The position numbers were made by a program, and so were the translations under genes. From Streptomyces sp. XD-27 (GTDB lineage Bacteria > Actinomycetota > Actinomycetes > Streptomycetales > Streptomycetaceae): a DNA stretch of 64,000 nucleotides. Of this stretch, positions 55,576 through 62,901 are shown in pieces (position 1 is the stretch's first letter; each line of letters begins with the position of its first letter). The notes below the pieces were generated by a model. The model searched no databases, was not told where the DNA came from, and saw nothing but the letters and a program-made list of their open reading frames with translations. The stretch spans positions 1,860,001 through 1,924,000 of the forward strand of contig NZ_CP130713.1 of assembly GCF_030553055.1 (NCBI RefSeq), written 5' to 3'.

Positions 55576-56979
55576 GTGCCTTACTTCGACGCCGCGTCCT
55601 CCGCGCCCCTGCACTCCATCGCCCGCCAGGCGTTGCTCGCCGCCCTCGACGAGGGCTGGGCGGACCCGGCACGGCTCTACCGGGAGGGCCGGCGCGCCCG
55701 GTTGCTGCTGGACGCCGCGCGGGAGACCGCCGCGGAGGCGGTCGGCTGCCGCCCGGACGAGTTGGTGTTCACCTCCTCCGGCACCCGCGCGCTGCACGAC
55801 GGGATCGCGGGCGCGCTGGCGGGCCGCCGCCGCGCGGGCCGCCATCTGGTCGTCTCCGCCGTCGAGCACTCCGCCGTCCTGCACGCCGCCGCGGCCCACG
55901 AGGCGGGGGGCGGGACGGTCGCCGAGGTGGCGGTGGACCGCGCCGGCCGGGTCGCGCCCGGGGCGTTCGCCGCCGCGCTGCGCGACGCGCCGGGCCCCAC
56001 CGCACTGGCCTGTCTGCAGTCCGCCAACCACGAGGTGGGCACCGAGCAGCCGGTGGCCGAGGTCGCCCAGGAGTGCCGGGCGGCCGATGTGCCGCTGCTC
56101 GTGGACGCCGCCCAGTCGCTGGGCTGGGGCCCGGTCGCGGACGGCTGGTCGCTGCTCACGGCGAGCGCGCACAAGTGGGGCGGTCCCGCGGGCGTGGGGC
56201 TGCTGGCGGTGCGCAAGGGGGTGCGGTTCGCCGCGCACTCCCCGGCGGACGAACGGGAGTCGGGGCGCGCGCCCGGCTTCGAGAACCTGCCCGCCATCGT
56301 CGCGGCCGCCGCGTCGCTGCGGGCCGTACGGCAGGAGGCGGCGGCCGAGGCGGCGCGGCTGCGGGAGCTGGTGGACCGGATCCGGGCCCGGGTGCCGGAG
56401 CTGGTGCCGGACGTGGAGGTGGTCGGCGACCCGGTCCACCGGCTGCCGCACCTGGTCACCTTCTCCTGTCTCTATGTCGACGGGGAGACGTTGCTGCACG
56501 AGCTGGACCAGGTGGGCTTCTCCGTCTCGTCCGGTTCGTCCTGCACCTCCAGCACGCTGACGCCCAGCCATGTGCTGCGGGCGATGGGGGTGCTGTCGGA
56601 GGGCAACGTCCGGGTGTCGCTGCCGGCGGGTACGGCCGCGGCGGACGTGGAGCGCTTCCTGGAGGTGCTGCCGGGGGTGGTCGGTGCGGTACGGGAGCGG
56701 CTGGGGGCGCCGGTGTCCGCGTCGGCCGCGCCGTCGGCGGCCGCGGAAGAGGAGGTGCCGGAGCTGATCGTCGATGCGCTCGGCAGGCGTTGCCCCGTTC
56801 CGGTGATCGAACTCGCCAAGGTGATCGACGACGTGCCGGTGGGCGGGGTGGTGGCCGTACTGGCCGACGACGAGGCGGCCCGGCTGGACATCCCCGCGTG
56901 GTGCGCGATGCGCGGGCACGACTATCTGGGCGAGCGCCCGGCCGACGGCGGCACGGCCTACCGGGTCCGCCGGAGGTGA
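55576..56979 (+). CDS. Cysteine desulfurase fused to a TusA-like sulfur carrier domain
   Basis: 467 aa from GTG 55576. Residues 1-380 are a NifS/IscS-type class V aminotransferase: YFDAASSAPLHSIARQAL, VFTSSGTRALHDGI, SAVEHSAVLHAA, QSANHEVGTEQPV, VDAAQSLGW, PLP lysine in TASAHKWGGPAGVG, and the sulfur-accepting Cys in SVSSGSSCTSSTL. After an Ala-rich linker, residues about 393-467 are TusA/SirA-like (ELIVDALGRRCPVPVIELAK with the CPxP active Cys). The fusion would let sulfur pass directly from desulfurase to carrier. It lies near adoK, erpA and nadA, genes with Fe-S links. Confidence 0.93.
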   Translation: MPYFDAASSAPLHSIARQALLAALDEGWADPARLYREGRRARLLLDAARETAAEAVGCRPDELVFTSSGTRALHDGIAGALAGRRRAGRHLVVSAVEHSAVLHAAAAHEAGGGTVAEVAVDRAGRVAPGAFAAALRDAPGPTALACLQSANHEVGTEQPVAEVAQECRAADVPLLVDAAQSLGWGPVADGWSLLTASAHKWGGPAGVGLLAVRKGVRFAAHSPADERESGRAPGFENLPAIVAAAASLRAVRQEAAAEAARLRELVDRIRARVPELVPDVEVVGDPVHRLPHLVTFSCLYVDGETLLHELDQVGFSVSSGSSCTSSTLTPSHVLRAMGVLSEGNVRVSLPAGTAAADVERFLEVLPGVVGAVRERLGAPVSASAAPSAAAEEEVPELIVDALGRRCPVPVIELAKVIDDVPVGGVVAVLADDEAARLDIPAWCAMRGHDYLGERPADGGTAYRVRRR

Positions 56980-56984
56980 CCTCT

Positions 56985-57023
56985 CCTTCCCCGGTCGCCA
57001 AGGGACCGTGCGACCGGGGAAGG
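56985..57023. terminator. 14-bp hairpin between convergent genes
   Basis: CCTTCCCCGGTCGC (56985-56998), an 11-base loop, and GCGACCGGGGAAGG (57010-57023) form a perfect stem between the desulfurase-TusA and adenosine kinase 3' ends. Confidence 0.85.
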
Positions 57024-57035
57024 CAGCAAGGACGG

Positions 57036-58010
57036 TCAGGCCAGGTGGACCTGGACGTCGGCGGCGGCCTCCGACCCGTACGCCTTGGCGAACCGCTCCA
57101 TGAAGTGGCCGCGCCGCAGCTCGTACTCCTGCGTGCCCAGCGTCTCGATCACCAGGGTGGCGAGCATGCAGCCCACCTCCGCGGACCGCTCCAGGGGCAG
57201 CCCCCAGGACAGGCCGGCGAGGAAGCCCGCGCGGAACGCGTCGCCCACGCCGGTCGGGTCGACCTTGGCCTCCTCCTCCGGGGTGCCGACGACGATGGGC
57301 TCCTCACCGGAGCGCTCGATCCGCACGCCCTGCGCGCCGAGGGTGGTGACGCGCGTGCCGACCTTGCCGAGGATCTCCTCGGAGGTCCAGCCGGTCTTGG
57401 TCTCGACGAGCGCCTTCTCGTACTCGTTGGTGAACAGGTAGGAGGCGCCCTCGATGAGGATGCGGATGTCGTCGCCGTCCATCCGGGCCAGCTGCTGGGA
57501 GGGGTCGGCGGCGAACGGGATGCCGCGGGCGCGGCACTCCTCGGTGTGCCGGACCATCGCCTCCGGGTCGTCCGCGCCGATGAGGACCAGGTCGAGGCCG
57601 CCGACCCGGTCGGCGACGGGCTGCAGCTCGATCTGGCGGGCCTCGCTCATCGCGCCGGTGTAGAAGGACGCGATCTGGTTGTGGTCGGTGTCCGTGGTGC
57701 ACACGAAGCGGGCGGTGTGCAGGACCTCGGAGATCCGGACCGAGGCGGTGTCGACCCCGTGCCGGTCCAGCCAGGCGCGGTACTCGGCGAAGTCCGACCC
57801 CGCCGCGCCGACGAGGACCGGCCGCAGGCCGAGGACTCCCATGCCGAAGCAGATGTTCGGGGCGACGCCGCCCCGGCGGACGTCGAGGGTGTCGACGAGG
57901 AAGGAGAGGGAGACCGTATGCAGCTGGTCGGCGACCAACTGATCGGCGAAGCGGCCGGGGAAGGTCATCAGATGGTCGGTGGCGATGGAGCCGGTGACTG
58001 CGATACGCAC
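57036..58010 (-). CDS. adoK: Adenosine kinase (AdoK-type PfkB-family kinase)
   Basis: 324 aa from GTG 58010 (VRIAVTGSIATDHLMTFPGRF), the same length as the mycobacterial AdoK I recall, with AGGAG 10 bp upstream. Ribokinase-fold signatures: RRGGVAPNICFGMGVLG, ISEVLHTARFVCTTDTDHNQIASF, FAADPSQQLARM, and the catalytic anion hole DPTGVGDAFRAGF with the base Asp. It phosphorylates adenosine to AMP for purine salvage. The mycobacterial homologue also sits near ctaC and an ErpA-like gene, which supports the call over a generic sugar kinase. Confidence 0.9.
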   Translation of the reverse strand: MRIAVTGSIATDHLMTFPGRFADQLVADQLHTVSLSFLVDTLDVRRGGVAPNICFGMGVLGLRPVLVGAAGSDFAEYRAWLDRHGVDTASVRISEVLHTARFVCTTDTDHNQIASFYTGAMSEARQIELQPVADRVGGLDLVLIGADDPEAMVRHTEECRARGIPFAADPSQQLARMDGDDIRILIEGASYLFTNEYEKALVETKTGWTSEEILGKVGTRVTTLGAQGVRIERSGEEPIVVGTPEEEAKVDPTGVGDAFRAGFLAGLSWGLPLERSAEVGCMLATLVIETLGTQEYELRRGHFMERFAKAYGSEAAADVQVHLA

Positions 58011-58188
58011 GGCGGGTCTGCTCCTGCGGGCGGAGGGCGAAAACGGACGCTTCACGCTACCGGGTTCACCCGCCCCCTTCGAACAGCGGAAACTACCCGA
58101 TAGTAGGGCTTTTGCCGCCCAGCGGACGGTGCGTACGGTGCCGATGTACGGGCCGGCGTCCGCGCGGCCCCCCGGAACGGGAGCTTCC

Positions 58189-58401
58189 ATGCCGAAGCAC
58201 GACTCCCCCGCCGCCACCTCGCGCGCCACGGAGCCCGAGTCCCTGGCCCAGCTGCGCCGCGACTGCGCCCACATGGCGCCGCACTGGGCGGCTACCGTAG
58301 CGCCCGCCCCGGCCCCCGTCTCCCCCTCGCGTATCCACGGGGTCCGGGTTCCGGCCTCCTCCGCGCACCTTCTGGACGGCATGTCCGACTACGGCGACTG
58401 A
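58189..58401 (+). CDS. Small conserved hypothetical protein
   Basis: 70 aa from ATG 58189, with GGGAG 5 bp upstream, too short to be obvious from length alone. It reads MPKHDSPAATSRATEPESLA then QLRRDCAHMAPHWAATVAP, with a C-terminal VPASSAHLLDGMSDYGD. No membrane segment or known motif. I believe similar small proteins occur at this place in other streptomycetes, but cannot name the family. It is divergent from adoK. Confidence 0.65.
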   Translation: MPKHDSPAATSRATEPESLAQLRRDCAHMAPHWAATVAPAPAPVSPSRIHGVRVPASSAHLLDGMSDYGD

Positions 58402-58522
58402 GGGCGCCGTCACGTCCACTCTTCGGACGGGGGAACCGCTTGCGCCTCCGCTCCGTCCCATGGGCGTCCCCCCACACAGAGGGACGAACCGGGATCAATC
58501 GCGGAGCACGAAGGAGTGAGCG

Positions 58523-60163
58523 GTGAGCACCAGCACCGAGGACACCCCGCAGACCCCCGACAACGACGGCGACGGCGAGACCACGGCGCGGCGGCGGCGC
58601 TCGCCGCTGGCGATCGCCTCGGTGGCCGCCGCGGTGCTGCTCGCCGGGGGCGGCGGAGCGTACTGGGCGGCAGCGGCGGGCGACGGCGGCGGTTCGGACG
58701 GCGCCTCCCAGGGCGGTTCGCCCGAGCCGCTGGCCTTGGACGGCTACGGCGGGAAGCGGCAGGGCGGCCATGAGGGCATCGCGGTCGGCGAGCACAACCC
58801 GTACGGCAACCGCTACCAGGCCCCGGAGAAGCTGCCGGACACCCCGGATGCGACGCCCGCGTACCTGACGCCCGGCAAGGTCACCAAGGACGAGGTGGCG
58901 CGGCTGGCCAAGGCGCTGGACGTGTCCGGCGCACCGCGCCTGGACCACGGCGTGTGGAAGGTCGGCGGCACGCCGGACGCGATGAGCCCGCTGCTGGAGG
59001 TCAGCGCCAAGGGACCGGGCGGCTGGGCGTATACCCGCTACGGCGCTCCGGGCGGGAAGCCGTGTGTGGAGCGGCCCGCCACCGACGCGCCCGATGACAG
59101 CGTGAGTTCGTCGGAGCCGGGCGGGTCGGCTCCCGGGAAGGGCCGCGAGGGCTGCCCCACCTTCCGGGACGGGCCCCAGCCGCCGAAGGGCGGCAGCGAG
59201 GCCGTGTCGGAGAAGGCGGCGAAGCGGGCGGCCGCGCCGGTGCTCAACACCCTCGGGCTGGACGACGCGAAGCTGGACGCGCGGCACGTGTACGGGGCGC
59301 TGCGGACGGTCAGCGCGTCCCCGGTGCTGGACGGACTGCCCACGTACGGCTGGCAGACGGAGCTGGAGATCGACGCCGCCGGGCAGCTGGTCGGCGGCAA
59401 GGGGATGCTGTCCGTTCCGAAGAAGACCGCCGACTATCCGCTCATCGGCGCGGGCGAGGCGATCAAGCAGTTGAACACGCCGGCACGCGAGTGGCGGGTC
59501 CCGGCTGAGCCCGGCGACTGCGCGACGCCGGTTCCGCACAAGGACCGGACCGACGCGACGGAGCAGGGCGCGGCCATCGACACCGCGAGGCCCTGCGAGC
59601 CCGCGCCCACCTCGTTCTCCGGGTCCGCGCAGAAGCCCCGGCCGTCGAAGATCGTGACGTCGGTGTTCGGGCTGGCGGCGTACTACGTGGACGGGCGGCA
59701 GGCGCTGGTGCCGTCGTGGATCTTCACCGTGCAGCCGCCCGGCACCGAGGGGCGGCAGGCGCAGACGGTGACGACCTACCCGGCCATCGCCCCGAAGTAC
59801 ATCGCCGACCAGTCGAAGCACCAGCGGAAGGCTCCCGGTGACGCCCCTCCGGGGTCCCGGCCCGGCCACCCGGTGGAGCCGGGCAAGCCCGGCGAGCTGG
59901 ACATCGAGCGCGCCCAGGCCTACACCGCCAAGGGGAAGACCCTGACGCTGCGGTTCTCGGGCGGAGTGTGCAGCACGTACACCGCCACCGCCGACGAGTC
60001 GCCCTCCACGGTGAAGGTCAAGATCACCGGCAAGTGGAACAAGCCCGGCCGCCCCTGCATCGCGATGGCGATGGGCCAGGACGTGAAGGTGGCGCTCGAC
60101 AAGCCGCTGGGCGACCGGCAGGTCGTGGACGCGGTCAGCGGCAGGGCCGTGCCCGAGCGGTAA
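58523..60163 (+). CDS. Membrane-anchored extracellular protein of unknown function
   Basis: 546 aa from GTG 58523 (AAGGAGTGAG upstream). A short acidic cytoplasmic tail precedes one transmembrane helix (about 30-52, LAIASVAAAVLLAGGGGAYW), then a long Pro/Gly/Ser-rich extracellular region with four or more Cys that could form disulfides (KPCVERPATD, REGCPTF, GDCATPV, RPCEPAPTSF, GGVCSTYTA, RPCIAMAMG). No enzymatic motif is recognised. It resembles conserved streptomycete membrane proteins located before the erpA-nadA pair. Confidence 0.85.
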   Translation: MSTSTEDTPQTPDNDGDGETTARRRRSPLAIASVAAAVLLAGGGGAYWAAAAGDGGGSDGASQGGSPEPLALDGYGGKRQGGHEGIAVGEHNPYGNRYQAPEKLPDTPDATPAYLTPGKVTKDEVARLAKALDVSGAPRLDHGVWKVGGTPDAMSPLLEVSAKGPGGWAYTRYGAPGGKPCVERPATDAPDDSVSSSEPGGSAPGKGREGCPTFRDGPQPPKGGSEAVSEKAAKRAAAPVLNTLGLDDAKLDARHVYGALRTVSASPVLDGLPTYGWQTELEIDAAGQLVGGKGMLSVPKKTADYPLIGAGEAIKQLNTPAREWRVPAEPGDCATPVPHKDRTDATEQGAAIDTARPCEPAPTSFSGSAQKPRPSKIVTSVFGLAAYYVDGRQALVPSWIFTVQPPGTEGRQAQTVTTYPAIAPKYIADQSKHQRKAPGDAPPGSRPGHPVEPGKPGELDIERAQAYTAKGKTLTLRFSGGVCSTYTATADESPSTVKVKITGKWNKPGRPCIAMAMGQDVKVALDKPLGDRQVVDAVSGRAVPER

Positions 60164-60180
60164 CAGGCTCCGGAACGACG

Positions 60181-60212
60181 GAGGCGGTGATCCCGGCCGG
60201 GACCACCGCCTC
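60181..60212. terminator. Hairpin between convergent genes
   Basis: GAGGCGGTGATCCCGG and CCGGGACCACCGCCTC form a 16-bp stem with one mismatch and no loop bases beyond the centre. It lies between the membrane-protein stop and the erpA 3' end. Confidence 0.75.
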
Positions 60213-60233
60213 ACCGCTGTGTGCCGAGACGAC

Positions 60234-60590
60234 TCAGCTGAAGGAGTCGCCGCAGGCGCAGGAGCCCGTGGCGTTCGGGTTGTCGATCGTGAAGCCCTGC
60301 TTCTCGATGGTGTCGACGAAGTCGATGGAGGCACCGCCCAGGTACGGAGCGCTCATCCGGTCGGTGACGACCTTGACGCCGTCGAAGTCCTTCACCACGT
60401 CGCCATCGAGCGAGCGCTCGTCGAAGAAGAGCTGGTAGCGCAGGCCGGAGCAGCCTCCGGGCTGGACGGCGACGCGCAGCGCGAGGTCATCGCGACCCTC
60501 CTGCTCCAGCAGGCTCTTGACCTTCGCCGCGGCGGCGTCCGACAGGATGATGCCGTCGCTCACGCTGGTCTTCTCGTCCTGAACGGACAT
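60234..60590 (-). CDS. erpA: A-type iron-sulfur carrier protein (ErpA/HesB)
   Basis: 118 aa from ATG 60590 with GGGAGA upstream. The HesB signature holds the three cluster cysteines: GGCSGLRYQL and the C-terminal SCACGDSFS. It carries Fe-S clusters to client enzymes. It is divergent from nadA, whose product is a [4Fe-4S] enzyme, and shares with it an intergenic region with three operator-like palindromes. Confidence 0.94.
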   Translation of the reverse strand: MSVQDEKTSVSDGIILSDAAAAKVKSLLEQEGRDDLALRVAVQPGGCSGLRYQLFFDERSLDGDVVKDFDGVKVVTDRMSAPYLGGASIDFVDTIEKQGFTIDNPNATGSCACGDSFS

Positions 60591-60728
60591 CTGCTTCTCT
60601 CCCGGGTTGTACGGACTGCTTGCCGTCAGCTGGAACCGTCGGCGTCCCGGATTCATTCCGGGTCCCGGCGATTTCTCTCGCCGCTCTGTGCTCCTCATGC
60701 TCGCATACCGTGCCGCGCACCCGTAATG

Positions 60729-60798
60729 CGTCACATTGACGCGAGGGCCATCGTCAACGTGACGCGAAGCGGTTATGATATATAGCGTCATTTTGACG
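60729..60798. promoter_or_regulatory. Three CGTCA-N3-TGACG palindromes between erpA and nadA
   Basis: Sites at 60729-60741 (spacer CAT), 60752-60764 (ACG) and 60786-60798 (TTT). A nadA -10 candidate TATGAT lies at 60774-60779; site 2 is near the -35 and site 3 at the likely start of transcription, the layout of a repressor-controlled promoter. The identity of the regulator is unknown. Confidence 0.75.
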
Positions 60799-60853
60799 AC
60801 AAGCCTGATGACCTGCCGGTCAAAGGTTCCAGTAGACGAAGAAAGAAGGGTGC

Positions 60854-62038
60854 GTGCCCGTGACCACCGCCCAGCCCCTGGACGTCCAGCCGTCTCCGCT
60901 GGCCCTGCTCCTCCTGGGCCGCGAGGCCGATCCGCGGAGCGAGCGAGGCGTGGAGTGCCCCGGCGATCTGCCGGCGCCCTCCGACCCGGACCTGGTGGAG
61001 CGGGCCCGCGCGGCCAAGGCGAAGCTCGGGGACAGGGTCTTCGTCCTCGGCCACCACTACCAGCGGGACGAGGTCATCGAGTTCGCCGACGTCACCGGCG
61101 ACTCCTTCAAGCTCGCCCGCGACGCGGCGGCCCGGCCGGACGCCGAGTACATCGTCTTCTGCGGTGTGCACTTCATGGCCGAGTCGGCGGACATCCTCAC
61201 CGGCGACGACCAGCAGGTGATCCTGCCCGACCTGGCCGCGGGCTGCTCGATGGCGGACATGGCCACCGCCGAGCAGGTCGCCGAGTGCTGGGACGTGCTG
61301 ACCGAGGCCGGGATCGCCGAGGTGACGGTCCCGGTCTCGTACATGAACTCCTCCGCCGACATCAAGGCCTTCACCGGCAAGCACGGCGGCACGATCTGTA
61401 CCTCGTCCAACGCCAAGCGGGCGCTGGACTGGGCGTTCGAGCAGGGCGAGAAGGTGCTCTTCCTGCCCGACCAGCACCTGGGCCGCAACACGGCCGTACG
61501 CGACATGGGGATGTCGCTGGACGACTGCGTCGTCTACAACCCGCACAAGCCGAACGGCGGGCTGACCGCCGAGGAGGTGCGCGCCGCGAAGATGATCCTG
61601 TGGCGCGGCCACTGCTCGGTGCACGGCCGCTTCTCGCTGGACTCCGTCAATGACGTACGGGAGCGCATCCCGGGCGTCAACGTGCTGGTGCACCCGGAGT
61701 GCAAGCACGAGGTCGTGGCGGCGGCGGACTACGTCGGCTCCACGGAGTACATCATCAAGACGCTGGAGGCGGCGCCTGCCGGCTCGAAGTGGGCCATCGG
61801 TACGGAGCTCAACCTGGTGCGGCGCCTGGCGAACCGTTTCGCCGACCAGGGCAAGGAGATCGTCTTCCTCGACAAGACGGTCTGCTTCTGCTCCACGATG
61901 AACCGGATCGACCTCCCGCACCTGGTGTGGGCGCTGGAGTCGCTGGCGGCGGGCAAGGTCGTCAACCGCATCCAGGTCGACAACGAGACGGAGAGCTTCG
62001 CGAAGCTGGCGCTGGAGCGGATGCTCATGCTGCCGTAG
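60854..62038 (+). CDS. nadA: Quinolinate synthase
   Basis: 394 aa from GTG 60854, with a GTG two codons later as alternative. It condenses iminoaspartate and DHAP to quinolinate in NAD synthesis. Motifs: VLGHHYQRDEVIEFADVTGDSFKLAR, IVFCGVHFMAESADIL with a cluster Cys, LPDLAAGCSMADM, VSYMNSSADIKAF, LFLPDQHLGRNTA, NVLVHPECKHEV with Cys, and VCFCSTMNRIDLPHL with the last cluster Cys. The [4Fe-4S] dependence fits the erpA neighbour. No nadB or nadC follows in the window; a terminator hairpin lies at 62058. Confidence 0.96.
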   Translation: MPVTTAQPLDVQPSPLALLLLGREADPRSERGVECPGDLPAPSDPDLVERARAAKAKLGDRVFVLGHHYQRDEVIEFADVTGDSFKLARDAAARPDAEYIVFCGVHFMAESADILTGDDQQVILPDLAAGCSMADMATAEQVAECWDVLTEAGIAEVTVPVSYMNSSADIKAFTGKHGGTICTSSNAKRALDWAFEQGEKVLFLPDQHLGRNTAVRDMGMSLDDCVVYNPHKPNGGLTAEEVRAAKMILWRGHCSVHGRFSLDSVNDVRERIPGVNVLVHPECKHEVVAAADYVGSTEYIIKTLEAAPAGSKWAIGTELNLVRRLANRFADQGKEIVFLDKTVCFCSTMNRIDLPHLVWALESLAAGKVVNRIQVDNETESFAKLALERMLMLP

Positions 62039-62057
62039 GCAGCGCTGTTCGAACGGG

Positions 62058-62094
62058 GAGCCCGGGACCGCACCGCAAGGTACGGCCCGGGCTC
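62058..62094 (+). terminator. Hairpin after nadA
   Basis: GAGCCCGGG (62058-62066) and CCCGGGCTC (62086-62094) form a perfect 9-bp stem, with an inner CCG/CGG pair, 20 bp after the nadA stop. No T-run is present. Confidence 0.75.
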
Positions 62095-62223
62095 CGTCGC
62101 GTCGTCCCCCGGGCCGGCGCGCGGCCGCGCGAGCGCGCGCAGCGTGCGGCCGGACCCCCCACGCGGGGCTCGGCCCCCGCCGGACGGCGCCGGTCGTCCC
62201 GGAGAAGTCTGGCCGGAGCGGCG

Positions 62224-62901
62224 TCAGGGGGTTCTCGGGTGGACCAGGCCCGTCTCGTACGAGATGACCACCAGCTGCGCCCGGTCGCGGGCGCCCAGTT
62301 TGGCCATCGCGCGGTTCACGTGCGTCTTGACCGTGAGCGGGCTGACCGCCAGGCGTTCGGCGATCTCGTCGTTCGACAGGCCGCCTGCGACCTGGACCAG
62401 CACCTCGCGCTCCCGTACCGTCAGGGCGTCCAGGCGGTCCGCGTCGTAGTCGCTGAGCCGTTCGCCGCCGCCCTGGGCCAGGAACCGGGCGATGAGCCCC
62501 TTCGTCGCGGCCGGGGACAGCAGCGCCTCGCCGCCCGCCGCCACCCGGATCGCGGACAGCAGTTCCTGCGGTTCGGCGCCCTTGCCCAGGAAGCCGCTGG
62601 CGCCCGCGCGCAGCGACTCCACCACGTACTCGTCGACCTCGAACGTCGTCAGCATCACCACCCGCACCCCGGCCATCTCCGGGTCCTCGCTGATCATGCG
62701 GGTCGCGGTGAGCCCGTCCGTACCCGGCATGCGGATGTCCATCAGGACGACATCGGCGCCCTGCGCGCGGGCGAGCGCCACGGCCTCGGCGCCGTCGGAC
62801 GCCTCCCCCACCACCTCCATGTCCGGCTCGGAGTCGACCAACACCCGGAACGCGCTGCGCAGCAGCGCCTGGTCGTCGGCGAGCAACACCTTGATCGTCA
62901 T
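62224..62901 (-). CDS. NarL/LuxR-family response regulator
   Basis: 225 aa from ATG 62901, which overlaps the kinase stop (ATGA). Receiver: KVLLADDQALLRSAF with the acidic pair, VVLMDIRMPGTDG with the phosphorylated Asp, VVMLTTFEVDEYV, GFLGKGAEP with Lys. C-terminal LuxR HTH: LTVREREVLVQVAGGLSNDEIAERLAVSPLTVKTHVNRAMAKL. The DesR/VraR-like architecture fits the DesK-type kinase upstream. Targets are unknown. Confidence 0.95.
   Translation of the reverse strand: MTIKVLLADDQALLRSAFRVLVDSEPDMEVVGEASDGAEAVALARAQGADVVLMDIRMPGTDGLTATRMISEDPEMAGVRVVMLTTFEVDEYVVESLRAGASGFLGKGAEPQELLSAIRVAAGGEALLSPAATKGLIARFLAQGGGERLSDYDADRLDALTVREREVLVQVAGGLSNDEIAERLAVSPLTVKTHVNRAMAKLGARDRAQLVVISYETGLVHPRTP

Noticed and set aside
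54309..58103. Very long plus-strand open frame (about 1264 codons) across ctaC, the desulfurase and adoK
   Set aside because: It lies antisense or out of frame to clearly homologous genes and has repetitive Arg/Gly/Ala content typical of shadow frames in high-GC DNA.
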